A stretch of DNA of 60,028 nt, taken from positions 1 to 60,028 of the forward strand of contig CALUIN010000037.1 in assembly GCA_944320745.1 (NCBI GenBank). The letters are read 5' to 3'. The notes below the pieces were generated by a model. The model saw nothing but the letters and a program-made list of their open reading frames with translations, made no database searches and had not been told where the DNA came from. The stretch's first letter is position 1; each line of letters starts with the position of its first letter. Positions 35,124 to 43,418 of the stretch are shown piece after piece. This DNA comes from an uncultured Alloprevotella sp. Its GTDB lineage: Bacteria > Bacteroidota > Bacteroidia > Bacteroidales > Bacteroidaceae. A program made the position numbers and the translations under genes.

Positions 35124-35195
35124 TAGCGCCTACGGGAATCGAACCCGTATACCATGCGTGAGAGGCATGTATCCTAACCATTAGATGAAAGCGCC
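35124..35195 (-). tRNA. tRNA-Glu (anticodon CTC)
   Basis: The 72-base gene has acceptor GGCGCTT/AGGCGCT (with two G-U pairs), D arm ATCT/GGAT, anticodon arm CATGC-CTCTCAC-GCATG and T arm ACGGG-TTCGATT-CCCGT. CCA is not encoded. The CTC isoacceptor reads GAG, in keeping with GC-rich codon use. It lies 10 bases after tRNA-Ser and shares its promoter. Confidence 0.88.
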
Positions 35196-35205
35196 GTATC
35201 TTTTG

Positions 35206-35297
35206 TGGCGGAAGCTGGGGGATTCGAACCCCCGGTACGGTTAATCCCGTACGTCAGTTTAGCAAACTGGTGGTTTCAGCCACTCACCCAAACTTCC
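35206..35297 (-). tRNA. tRNA-Ser (anticodon GCT)
   Basis: The 92-base gene, with CCA encoded, has acceptor GGAAGTT/AGCTTCC and anticodon loop TTGCTAA with anticodon GCT. The long variable arm CGTACGGGATTAACCGTACC is typical of serine tRNAs, and the T arm is GGGGG-TTCGAAT-CCCCC. It is first in a two-tRNA unit with tRNA-Glu. Confidence 0.93.
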
Positions 35298-35334
35298 TCG
35301 TGTCGTTCTCTCTCAAACGCGATGCAAAGGTAGG

Positions 35335-35365
35335 ACTTTATTTTATACCAACCAAATTATCGGGC
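35335..35365 (-). promoter_or_regulatory. Promoter of the tRNA-Ser/tRNA-Glu unit
   Basis: Minus-strand TTG (35365-35363), 20 bases, TACCTTTG (35342-35335). The bases around and between the elements match those of the tRNA-Cys promoter at 46285-46255. Confidence 0.75.
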
Positions 35366-35384
35366 TAAAAAATTCACTTTTTCT

Positions 35385-35957
35385 TCATCTTCCCTGTAAA
35401 ATCTCTTCCTCGTTGTCCAGCCCGGGGGTGTCTTCACCCTCCTCGCTGGCCGGTGTATCGCTCCCGCTTCCTTCGGCTTCCTGCCATTCGTAACCATATA
35501 CGCGCGTGACGCCTGTCGTCCGGAAATAGGTTCCTATCCAGCTGAGCAACAGGACTTTTTTCCGGAATTTCTCGGGATGGTCGTACAGGTTGAGGGCCGA
35601 GCGGAAACCGTAGTTGTTGCTATCCTCCAGTTTTACGGGCAGGCATTGTGTCTGGTCTGTCTCGTCCGGAGCGTCGGCCAGCAGCATGTTGGAGTTGGGT
35701 GAACTCTTCGGAAGGGAGAATGTAGCGCCGGAGGTCATGGAGGTGCCGTTGATGTAGCCCACAATGTAACCTTCGACGAGGATCAGCGTGTCGTTGGGGC
35801 ACCGCTGTGCCTGTGCGACGCTCAGCGTGTCGCCGAGGGATTCGTCGCCCATTCCGGCGGACGTTTGTCCGCTGCCGTCGGTCCCGTCCGGCAGTTCAAG
35901 TCTTTCGCACGAAGGCAGGAGGAGGCACAGAAACAGTGCGAAGAGTATTTTTTTCAT
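35385..35957 (-). CDS. DUF6359-type lipoprotein
   Basis: The 190-residue protein has a lipoprotein signal peptide (MKKILFALFLCLLLPSC, lipobox LPSC at 14-17). A domain resembling DUF6359 follows, with LVEGYIVGYINGTSM near 60-74, NMLLADAPDETD near 90-101 and CLPVKL, a small beta-barrel-like fold common in Bacteroidales surface lipoproteins. The C-terminal 35 residues are acidic and Ser/Glu-rich. It is the last gene of the dnaN-to-lipoprotein unit, starting 14 bases after the aminotransferase-like gene. A longer in-frame opening that runs through that gene on the same strand is a shadow. Function unknown. Confidence 0.8.
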   Translation of the reverse strand: MKKILFALFLCLLLPSCERLELPDGTDGSGQTSAGMGDESLGDTLSVAQAQRCPNDTLILVEGYIVGYINGTSMTSGATFSLPKSSPNSNMLLADAPDETDQTQCLPVKLEDSNNYGFRSALNLYDHPEKFRKKVLLLSWIGTYFRTTGVTRVYGYEWQEAEGSGSDTPASEEGEDTPGLDNEEEILQGR

Positions 35958-35971
35958 GGGAACTTCTTTTT

Positions 35972-37027
35972 TTACATGATGGCCCGGAGTATGCCAAGCA
36001 GCCGCGAATTTTCTCCGCTGAGCCCTACAGTGATGCGCAGGCAGTCCGCGCAGCCGGGCAGCCCGCTGCAGTCTGCCACATGAACTTGCCCCTCGGCAAG
36101 GCGCTGCCGCACCAGGCCGAACTGCCGCATCCGGGCCAGGAAGAAATTGGCATCCGACCGGTAAACGGCTTCGCAGCAGGGCAACAGGCGGAAGGCAGCC
36201 ATGACCTTGGACCGCTCGTCCAGAATCTGGGCGACTTGCCGGTCCGCATCGGTATAGCGGCGAAGGGCCTTCAAGCCTTCCGTCTGTACGACGGTGCTGA
36301 GGAAATGGGCGGGCCGTATGCGCCGCAAGTGGCGGAGCAGTTCCGCGTGAGCGTAGATTGTAGCCAGACAGAGGCCTGCGGAGGCCAGTATCGCTGAAAA
36401 GGACTGGATGACGACCAGATTGGGCAGATGCGTGAGTTCCGGCAGCAAGGATGTGCTGCGGGAAAAGTCCACGTAGGCCTCGTCCACGACGACCAGCCCG
36501 CGGAACGAGGCGGCGGCGCGCAGAATTTCGTTGCGCTCCAGCAGATTTCCCGTGGGGTTGTTCGGGCTGCAGAGGAAAAGGAGGCGCGTGCGGTCGTTGC
36601 AGGCCCGCAGCAAGGTTTCGGACGAGAGGCGGAACTGCTCGTCCAAGCGTGCCGTCCGGCATTCCACCCCGAGCAGTACGCAGAGTTTGCGGACGGGCGA
36701 CAGGGTAGGCTCCGTGGTGACGACATTGTCCTGGCGCGGTGTGCAGCAGAGTTGGAGCAATAGCTGCATGGCGTCGGCAGTACCGCGGCAGGCGAACACT
36801 TGCTCGGGCCTTACGCTGCGGATGCGGGCCAGAGCCGCTTCCAGCTCGTGCGGGGCTTCGGGATAGCGGTTGAGCGGTGTGTTGTAAGGGCTTTCGTTGG
36901 CGTCCAGCCAGACTCCGCCGCGCATGTCTCTGTCCGGCGCGCAATCCGGCAATCCCTCGAGGGCTTGCAGCAGGTGCGGGCGGATGGGAAATCTGAAGGA
37001 ATCTTCGGAGACAGCGGGCCGGGACAT
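35972..37027 (-). CDS. HisC-like aminotransferase lacking the PLP lysine (probable pseudoenzyme)
   Basis: The 351-residue protein resembles histidinol-phosphate and related class I/II aminotransferases. LDANESPYN (41-49), SPNNPTG (154-160), VVDEAYVDFS (180-189) and LRITVG (330-335) are kept. At the active-site segment, where homologues read S-K-A and later G-L-R-L-G, this protein reads SFSAILASAGLCLA. The Schiff-base lysine is A212 (codon 36394-36392) and the phosphate-binding arginine is C220. The TYGMY-type substrate loop is TLSPV (108-112). The frame is open and the operon position is close-packed (gaps 13 and 14). No other his genes are near. A non-catalytic role is inferred, but a true histidine enzyme could be elsewhere. 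Confidence 0.8.
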   Translation of the reverse strand: MSRPAVSEDSFRFPIRPHLLQALEGLPDCAPDRDMRGGVWLDANESPYNTPLNRYPEAPHELEAALARIRSVRPEQVFACRGTADAMQLLLQLCCTPRQDNVVTTEPTLSPVRKLCVLLGVECRTARLDEQFRLSSETLLRACNDRTRLLFLCSPNNPTGNLLERNEILRAAASFRGLVVVDEAYVDFSRSTSLLPELTHLPNLVVIQSFSAILASAGLCLATIYAHAELLRHLRRIRPAHFLSTVVQTEGLKALRRYTDADRQVAQILDERSKVMAAFRLLPCCEAVYRSDANFFLARMRQFGLVRQRLAEGQVHVADCSGLPGCADCLRITVGLSGENSRLLGILRAIM

Positions 37028-37040
37028 ATGACGTGCGGGA

Positions 37041-38795
37041 TTATTTGTATTTTTCGAGGAACTGGTCTACCGTCGGGTCGCCCAGTGATTTTGCCTTGTT
37101 CAGCGCGGAGAGCGCTTCCTGCTTGTTGCCCAGTTCGCCGTTGGCGATACCGATGATTTTATAGCAGTCGGGGTTTTCCGGTACGGTCTGCAGCAGTTTC
37201 TTGCATGCGGCGATGGCCTCCTTGTACAGTCCGGTCTGGAGCAAGATGAGCGCTTCCTCAATCTTATAGTTCGGGTCCTCGGGGCTGAGGACTGCCGCGG
37301 TGCGGATGTCGTCGAGGGCTTGCTGATACATGTGTGCCTTGAGTTCAGCCTGCTCGCGGATGAAGTAGAAGTACGCGTTCAGATTTTTGGGCCCGACGAC
37401 GGTCTCGTACTGGTTGTAGTCGAAGACGGCCTTGCGGTACTGCCCCGCCTTCTCCAGGCGGCGTGCCCGCTCCAGAAGATATTGCGCTGTGGCGGGAGTG
37501 AGCGGCGTGGGCAAGTTGTTGATGACACTGTCCATCATGGCCAGCACTTGCAGGCTGTCGCCGCCTGCGAGTTCCAGCGATTGGGCGGCGTAGTACCAAG
37601 TTTCGGCTTGCGCCGTGGGCGACCAGCCGGCATCGAACTGCGGGCTTGAGCAGATTTGGTAGAATTTCTCGTAGGCTTTCTGGAAGTCTTTTTTGCTGAA
37701 CAGGCAGCGGCCCTGTTGCAGCAGGTAGTTGGGGCTGGGGTTGAGGCTGAACGCCTGTTCGGCTTCGGCAAGGGCACGGTCCAGCGTCCAGTCCTTGTAA
37801 GGAGGCTGAGGGGAGTAGACGGCTTTCTGGAAAATGATTTTGCTGAACTCGTTGTGCACTTCGTCCGCCTTCATGGTGGCGTCCTCCGCCTCGGCGCGGG
37901 TTAGGGCTTCGGCGAAGTCGGCCTCGCACTGGTCGTAAAGGCGGTGGTTAGCAAAGAATGTGGCCCGTTGTACGTAGCCCTCGACTTTCTCGGGAAAGGT
38001 TGCGATGAAGTCGTCCAGCGCCGTCGCAAGTTCTGTGGAGTCGGCGTCGCCGAGCATATATATATATGTGAGGGCGTCCTTGGCGTTACTGGGCAGCGCC
38101 TTGGGAATATGGATGGCGCGCAGGTCGGAGTTGAGGGCGCTGGTGGCGCTGATGCTGAGTGTCGGGACGAAACGGGCGTCTATGGCGCAGGCCTCGATGG
38201 CACTGTCCTCCACGTTGGGCTGTACGATGCCGACAAGCGCGCCGTCCTCGTTGAATAACGGGCAGCCCATGTTGGGCGCCGTGTTCTCGGCAGAGATGTG
38301 GTAGTATTTGTATTTTCCGTATGCGTCGGCTTTCGTCACGTTAGCCTTGGCGGTCGGGTCTTTCTTGTCCGTGGTATATTTCCTAAGGTAAAGCGTGGCG
38401 CCGACGGCCGGTGTAGCGGTTTGTGCCGGGTCGAAGTATTCGCATTTCTTTTCCGCCGCCGTCTGGAAGGTGACGAGGTCGTACGTGCTGTTGGCTCCCA
38501 GAATGCGGGTTACGGCGGAGCGTTTGCCGGCGAAGTCGAAAACTTCCGCCCGGGCGGCATCTTCAAAGAGGGAATAGGGGGCTACACCGGTGCCGTCTTC
38601 GCTGATATAGAATCCGTAGCCGGAGCGGAGCACGGAACCGTCTGCTTTGTATGTGATGACGTTGAGGACGGCCTTGTATGCCTTCTTGGGCTCCACTTGT
38701 GTCTGTCGCGTGGCGTTATCTCTGGCGCAGACAGGAATGGGGCAGGTGAGCTGGAGGCCGGCGCAGGTGATGAGTATCAGTAGGATTTTGTTCAT
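37041..38795 (-). CDS. Secreted protein with trypsin-like pseudo-protease domain and TPR repeats
   Basis: The 584-residue exported protein has a signal peptide (about 1-24). A domain of about 45-220 is arranged like HtrA/trypsin proteases, and TPR-type helical repeats cover about 235-584. The protease core keeps the order GYGFYISEDGTG, DLVTF (D106) and MGCPLFNEDGALVGIV. The histidine position reads YSL (S75) instead of the usual H, and the serine position is C178, so peptide cleavage is unlikely. The TPR part includes LNPSPNYLLQQGRCLFSKKD and LLQTVPENPDCYKIIG. It is the sixth gene of the dnaN operon, after recN. A scaffold role at the envelope is inferred. Confidence 0.78.
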   Translation of the reverse strand: MNKILLILITCAGLQLTCPIPVCARDNATRQTQVEPKKAYKAVLNVITYKADGSVLRSGYGFYISEDGTGVAPYSLFEDAARAEVFDFAGKRSAVTRILGANSTYDLVTFQTAAEKKCEYFDPAQTATPAVGATLYLRKYTTDKKDPTAKANVTKADAYGKYKYYHISAENTAPNMGCPLFNEDGALVGIVQPNVEDSAIEACAIDARFVPTLSISATSALNSDLRAIHIPKALPSNAKDALTYIYMLGDADSTELATALDDFIATFPEKVEGYVQRATFFANHRLYDQCEADFAEALTRAEAEDATMKADEVHNEFSKIIFQKAVYSPQPPYKDWTLDRALAEAEQAFSLNPSPNYLLQQGRCLFSKKDFQKAYEKFYQICSSPQFDAGWSPTAQAETWYYAAQSLELAGGDSLQVLAMMDSVINNLPTPLTPATAQYLLERARRLEKAGQYRKAVFDYNQYETVVGPKNLNAYFYFIREQAELKAHMYQQALDDIRTAAVLSPEDPNYKIEEALILLQTGLYKEAIAACKKLLQTVPENPDCYKIIGIANGELGNKQEALSALNKAKSLGDPTVDQFLEKYK

Positions 38796-38805
38796 ATTTT
38801 GTAGG

Positions 38806-40464
38806 TTATAATTTCAGAAGAGACTTGGCATTGTTGATGGCGGCTTCCGTCAGCTCGCTGCCGCTGAGCATATTGGCAATTTCGCGGATGCGTTGCTCCG
38901 TGTCCAAGCGGTCTATGCGGCTGACTGTGCCCGTTGCGTCCTCCGTTTTGTAGACACGGAAATGCGTCTCGCCGAGTGCGGCGATTTGCGGCAGGTGGGT
39001 GATGCAGATGACTTGACAGGCCTGTGCCATCTTCTGCATGACGAGCCCCATCTTTTCCGCCATGGTGCCCGAGACGCCGGTGTCTATCTCGTCGAAGATG
39101 ACAGTGGGCATGTGCTTGTAACTGGAGAGTAAGGCTTTTAGCGAAAGCATGAGGCGGGCAATCTCGCCGCCGGAGGCAATGAGCGAAACGTCCTGCTCGG
39201 GCACGTTCTTGTTTCCACTGAAGAGGAGCGAGGCCTGGTCCAGGCCGGTAGGACAGGCCCCGGCGCGGGGCGTAAGGTCAAAGTGCAGGCGGGCATGGTT
39301 CATGCCTAACAGTTGTAGCGTTTGCAGGATTTTCTCGCTGACCAGGGCCGCCGCCTTTTGGCGTGTGGCCGTGAGCTGTTTTCCAAAATCCAGCATCCGG
39401 TCGTGCAGTTGGCGGATGGCCTTTTCTTTTTGGGCAATGAACTCGTCTGCGTCTTCCAAGGCTGCCAGTTGCTCCTGCCAGACGGCGGCCTGTTCCAAGA
39501 GCGCGGGGATGTCGGCGGCGTGGAAGCGTTCCTCCAGGCTGTAGATCAAGCTGAGGCGGTTGTCCACGTAAGCCAAGCGCTCGGGATCGAGTTCTGTCCG
39601 CTCGAGGGCCTTGTTCACTTCGTCGGTGATGTCTTCCAGCTCAATCCGGCAGGCTTCCAGCCTCTCGGACAGGCCGTCGGCATCGGGATAGATCTGGGTC
39701 ACGGAGCGTAGCAGGCTTTCCCCTTGCCGCAGTTGTGCGAGCAGGCTTTGCTCCGGGTTGTCCAGGAGACTGGAGGCTTGGAACAGGGCATTCTTGATTT
39801 CCTCTACGTGGTTGAGCACTTGGGACTCTTGTTCCAATGCCTCTTGTTCGTTCGCTTCAAGGCGGGCCTCCTCGACCTGTTGTATCTTGTGGCGGATGTA
39901 GTCTGCGTCGTTCTTGTCCTTAGCCGTTTGAGCCTTGAATTTCTCCAACTCTGCGCGGGCATGGCTCCAATCCTGGTAGGTGGTTCGGTATTGCTCGCGT
40001 AGCGCCCCGTTATCGGCTACGAGGTCGAGCACGTTCAGCAAGAATCCTTCGTTACCCATCAGCAGGTTCTGGTGCTGGGAATGGATGTCGATGATGGCGG
40101 GCCCGAGTTCCTTGAGTTTGACCAAAGGCGCGGGAGAGTCATTGATAAAAGTGCGGCTCTTTCCCGCGGCTGTGATTTCGCGGCGGATGATGCACTCCTT
40201 GCCGTCGAAGTCAATGTCGTTCGCCTGGAAGAAATCGTCCAGGCCAAGTCCGGCGAGGTCGAATGTGCCTTCTACGAAACACTTGGTCGCGCCCGCTTTG
40301 ATGACTTTCGCTTCTGCCCGCTGTCCGAGCAGCAGTCCCAACGCACCGAGTATGATGCTCTTTCCCGCACCCGTTTCGCCGGTGATGACGGAGAAACCGG
40401 GCGTGAAATCAATGTCGAGGTTCTCTATCAGGGCATAGTTGGAAATATGCAGATTCAGTAGCAT
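38806..40464 (-). CDS. recN: DNA repair protein RecN
   Basis: The 552-residue SMC-like ATPase acts in double-strand-break repair. Walker A ITGETGAGKSIILGALGLLL is at about 27-46. Two long coiled-coil arms cover roughly 150-230 and 270-370 and flank a hinge. The signature SLIASGGEIARLMLSLKALL and Walker B PTVIFDEIDTGVSGTMAEKMG are at about 425-470. Length matches the family. It lies 5 bases after the DUF4835 gene, in an order (coaBC, DUF4835, recN) usual for Bacteroidales, which supports orthology. Confidence 0.93.
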   Translation of the reverse strand: MLLNLHISNYALIENLDIDFTPGFSVITGETGAGKSIILGALGLLLGQRAEAKVIKAGATKCFVEGTFDLAGLGLDDFFQANDIDFDGKECIIRREITAAGKSRTFINDSPAPLVKLKELGPAIIDIHSQHQNLLMGNEGFLLNVLDLVADNGALREQYRTTYQDWSHARAELEKFKAQTAKDKNDADYIRHKIQQVEEARLEANEQEALEQESQVLNHVEEIKNALFQASSLLDNPEQSLLAQLRQGESLLRSVTQIYPDADGLSERLEACRIELEDITDEVNKALERTELDPERLAYVDNRLSLIYSLEERFHAADIPALLEQAAVWQEQLAALEDADEFIAQKEKAIRQLHDRMLDFGKQLTATRQKAAALVSEKILQTLQLLGMNHARLHFDLTPRAGACPTGLDQASLLFSGNKNVPEQDVSLIASGGEIARLMLSLKALLSSYKHMPTVIFDEIDTGVSGTMAEKMGLVMQKMAQACQVICITHLPQIAALGETHFRVYKTEDATGTVSRIDRLDTEQRIREIANMLSGSELTEAAINNAKSLLKL

Positions 40465-40469
40465 GGCAT

Positions 40470-41381
40470 TTACTTCATTTGATTCCAGTATCTGTTGAGA
40501 GAGGCGTTGATGCCGGAGAGTGTTTCGTAGACGCTTTCTTTCTCTTTCGCCGTGCCTTTCCCTTTATAGATGTTGACCAGTTCGTCGCGCTTAAATTCGG
40601 TGAACATTTGTGGCAGCATCGACATGGGCTTGTTCTCGTGCGTCTGGCTGAGTAGCCCGATGGCCTCGGTGACGGCCGCCCGGCCTCGTTCGGCGTTTTC
40701 GGCCATGATGTCCAGGCCTTCGCGATAGTATTTGTATTGCATTTGCCGGAAGGTTTCCATGCCTCCATCGAGATAGTCATTGATAATGGCGTAGCGGTTC
40801 TTGCCGTCTTCGAAAGCCTTCCATCCCTTGGCCGACAGCTCCAGCCCCTGCGCGTTGTTCGTAATGGTCTGCGCCACGGTTAGGGGCTCTGTGCCGCCCA
40901 AGGGAGACATGGCGTCCATGTCCCAGCCGATGACAAGGTAGGCATAATAGGCCAGTAGCGCCGTCAAGTCATTGTCCACCACGTCGGGCCGGAAGTCAAG
41001 TTGGTCGAACTCGCGGAACGTGAAGTTGAAGTTCGCGTCCGTCACGGCCAGCACGGTTGTGGTGTACGTGGAGTTGAACACCGGTCGCTGGCTTTGGAGG
41101 GTCAGCGTGCACTCAAAGGCACCCGCGCCCTCGTCGTATTTGGTCACCTGAATGTTGAAGTTGCAGTTGATCCGCTCCTGACGGCTGTATTGTTGGTTTG
41201 TCCACTGCCGCTCGTTCAGAAAGGCCGTGATGGTCGACTCCAGGTTGTCGAAGACACTCACGTTGGTGCCTTGGATTTGCTGGCGGTTGATCGTCACCCT
41301 GGCATTAAGTTCCTGTGCCAGGCATCCGTTTCCTCCGAGCAAGGAGACGATGATTAAAAGTATCAGGCTAATATTTCGCAT
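40470..41381 (-). CDS. porD: DUF4835 protein, PorD-like (type IX secretion)
   Basis: The 303-residue exported protein has a signal peptide (about 1-22) and begins its mature part with the family pattern ELNARVTINRQQIQGTNVSVFDNLE. DUF4835 members are described as PorD of the type IX secretion system, although their molecular role is unclear. FNIQVTKYDEGAGAFECTLTLQSQRPVFNSTY and GWDMDAMSPLGGTEPL are typical blocks. It overlaps coaBC by 19 bases and precedes recN by 5, so it is tightly operonic. A DUF5103 plug-type protein is also in the window, consistent with type IX secretion in this organism. Confidence 0.83.
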   Translation of the reverse strand: MRNISLILLIIVSLLGGNGCLAQELNARVTINRQQIQGTNVSVFDNLESTITAFLNERQWTNQQYSRQERINCNFNIQVTKYDEGAGAFECTLTLQSQRPVFNSTYTTTVLAVTDANFNFTFREFDQLDFRPDVVDNDLTALLAYYAYLVIGWDMDAMSPLGGTEPLTVAQTITNNAQGLELSAKGWKAFEDGKNRYAIINDYLDGGMETFRQMQYKYYREGLDIMAENAERGRAAVTEAIGLLSQTHENKPMSMLPQMFTEFKRDELVNIYKGKGTAKEKESVYETLSGINASLNRYWNQMK

Positions 41382-42574
41382 AAGTGGTTTACGATGTCCA
41401 CGGCTACGTCCTGTTTGGATTTCAAGGGGAACGCCTTCTCTCCGTCCTCGGACAGGATGGTGATTTTGTTTGTATCGCAGGCAAATCCTGCCCCGGGGTC
41501 GCGCAGAGAGTTGAGTACGATGAAGTCCAAGTTCTTCCTTTTCAGTTTGTCGCGTGCATTATTCTTCTCGTTTTGTGTCTCAAGGGCAAAGCCGACGAGA
41601 CGCTGCCGGGGATGTTTGCAGCGGCCCAGTGCGGCTGCGATGTCGTGCGTGGGCTGTAGCCGGATGCACATACCGTCCTCGCCACGTTTTATTTTTTCCT
41701 CAGCCACTTGTTGCGGAGTGAAGTCCGCTACGGCAGCGGAGAGAATAGCCGCGTCCATTTCCGGGAAAAGCCGGGTGGCGGCGTCATACATCTCTTCCGC
41801 TGTAGTCACGTCCGTACGGTGGACCAGCGGATGCGTGATGTTCAGGCTCACAGGGCCCGTCACCAGTTCTACTTGCGCACCCTGCCTGGCGCAAGCGTCG
41901 GCCAGGGCAAATCCCATCTTCCCGCTGGAGTAATTGCCGATATAGCGCACGGGGTCAATGCGTTCATGCGTAGGTCCGGCCGTAATGAGTATTCGCTTTC
42001 CCCGCAGCCGCTGTGGTGCGGCGAAGAAGTTGGCGAGTTGCCGGAAAATCTCTTCCGGTTCTTCCATACGCCCCTTGCCGACCAGGTGGCTGGCCAGTTC
42101 GCCCGTGGCCGGTTCTATGATAAAGGTTCCGTAGGAGCGGAGCCGTTCCAAGTTGGCTTGGGTGGACGGATGGGCAAACATGTCCAAGTCCATGGCTGGC
42201 GCGATGAATACAGGGGCTTTCATGGACAGGTAGGTCGTTATCAGCATGTTGTCTGCGATACCGTTGGCCATCTTTCCGATAGTGGATGCGGTGGCTGGGG
42301 CTATGACCATTGCGTCGGCCCACTGTCCCAGGCTGACGTGGCTGTGCCACGTGCCGTCGCGCTGGGAGAAAAAGTCGCTGATGACGGGGTGGGATGTCAG
42401 TGCCGATAAGGTTATGGGCGTGATAAACTCTTTTCCGGCAGGCGTGATGACGACTTGGACCTCGGCGCCCGCTTTTACGAGCAGGCGGATGAGAACACAG
42501 GCCTTGTAGGCAGCAATGCTGCCTGTGATGCCCAGGACGATGTGCTTCCCTTCCAGTTCTCTAAGCGTCTCCAT
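41363..42574 (-). CDS. coaBC: Bifunctional phosphopantothenoylcysteine decarboxylase/synthetase
   Basis: The 403-residue enzyme carries out two steps of coenzyme A synthesis. The N-terminal CoaC flavoprotein has GITGSIAAYKACVLIR (15-30), the catalytic His in GTWHSHVSLGQ (about 77) and APAMDLDMFAHPSTQANL. The C-terminal CoaB synthetase has ITAGPTHERIDPVRYIGNYSSGKMG near 197-221 and VGFALETQNE. In the substrate-recognition clamp the Escherichia coli enzyme has a Cys in QACG; here the block reads ELASHLVGKGRM, with Ser. It lies 12 bases after the exonuclease gene and overlaps porD by 19 bases. Confidence 0.92.
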   Translation of the reverse strand: METLRELEGKHIVLGITGSIAAYKACVLIRLLVKAGAEVQVVITPAGKEFITPITLSALTSHPVISDFFSQRDGTWHSHVSLGQWADAMVIAPATASTIGKMANGIADNMLITTYLSMKAPVFIAPAMDLDMFAHPSTQANLERLRSYGTFIIEPATGELASHLVGKGRMEEPEEIFRQLANFFAAPQRLRGKRILITAGPTHERIDPVRYIGNYSSGKMGFALADACARQGAQVELVTGPVSLNITHPLVHRTDVTTAEEMYDAATRLFPEMDAAILSAAVADFTPQQVAEEKIKRGEDGMCIRLQPTHDIAAALGRCKHPRQRLVGFALETQNEKNNARDKLKRKNLDFIVLNSLRDPGAGFACDTNKITILSEDGEKAFPLKSKQDVAVDIVNHLCEILA

Positions 42575-42586
42575 ATCTTTCTCTTC

Positions 42587-43354
42587 TTAACCGATGTATT
42601 TCAGTTTCAGGCGTTGGAATGTCTGTTTGGTGTTCTGCGTGAAGTCTCCTTGCAGTATCCAGGCCAGGTAGCCCGGGTCGCGGCGTAGCACTTCGGCCAC
42701 CGGTCGGCCTTTGTACTTTCCGAAGTTGATGGTTTCCACCCCCTTTTCGTCGAAGACCACGCGGCCGGCGAGGTCCACGTTGCGGTTGCGCCGCGAGAAG
42801 TCCGCGAGGAAATCCACGTCGTTTTTCAGTTCCGTCGGATAGCGGTCCAGCTGCCCTTTCAGCACCTCGTAGGTGGCCTGCGTGTCGGCCATGGCGGTAT
42901 GGGCGTTGGTCAGTTCCTTTCCGCAGTAGAACTTATAGGCTGCGGCCAGGTTGCGGCGCTCCATTTTGTGGTAAATGTTCTGCACGTCGATGAACTCGGC
43001 TTTGCTGAAGTCGAAGTTGACCCCGGCGCGGAGAAATTCTTCCGCTAGCATCGGGATGTCGAAGAAGTTCGAGTTGAACCCTGCGAAGTCGCAGCCCTGG
43101 AACGATTCAGCCAGTGCGGCGGCTTTTTCCTTGAAGGCGGGGCAGTGCGCCACGTCCTCGTCCTTGATGCCGTTGACGGCTGTCGCTTCGGCCGAGATGG
43201 GGATGCCCGGATTGAAGCGCATGGTTTGTGACTCCTCTTTCCCGTCCGGGAAGATTTTGATGTAGCAGAGTTCTACGATGCGGTCTGTCGCTATGTTAAG
43301 CCCCGTGGCTTCGATGTCGAAAAACACCAGGGGGCGGGATAATTTCAGATTCAT
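42587..43354 (-). CDS. DnaQ-family 3'-5' exonuclease
   Basis: The 255-residue protein has a DEDDh exonuclease domain (about 1-180). D and E are in FFDIEATGL (11-19), D in GFNSNFFDIPML (about 98) and H-x4-D in NAHTAMADTQATYEVL. A C-terminal module of about 200-250 contains INFGKYKGRPVAEVLRRDPG, a DUF3820-like segment seen fused to such exonucleases. It is predicted to remove 3' nucleotides from DNA (or RNA) in repair or proofreading. It is adjacent to dnaN and coaBC, 64 bases after dnaN, as in other Bacteroidales. Confidence 0.9.
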   Translation of the reverse strand: MNLKLSRPLVFFDIEATGLNIATDRIVELCYIKIFPDGKEESQTMRFNPGIPISAEATAVNGIKDEDVAHCPAFKEKAAALAESFQGCDFAGFNSNFFDIPMLAEEFLRAGVNFDFSKAEFIDVQNIYHKMERRNLAAAYKFYCGKELTNAHTAMADTQATYEVLKGQLDRYPTELKNDVDFLADFSRRNRNVDLAGRVVFDEKGVETINFGKYKGRPVAEVLRRDPGYLAWILQGDFTQNTKQTFQRLKLKYIG

Positions 43355-43418
43355 AAACAGGTTGATACAGTCAATGTGTGCCGCGGAAGTCTGCGGCAGA
43401 AGTCAGTCAGACTGGGTA

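Noticed and set aside
35958-36944. N-terminal extension of the lipoprotein frame through the aminotransferase-like gene
   Set aside because: The extension is low-complexity Arg/Pro-rich sequence in the wrong frame of that gene; the lipoprotein signal starts at 35957.
38049-38065. TATATATA run as a possible regulatory or slippage site
   Set aside because: It lies within well-supported coding sequence of the TPR protein and encodes ordinary Tyr/Ile codons.
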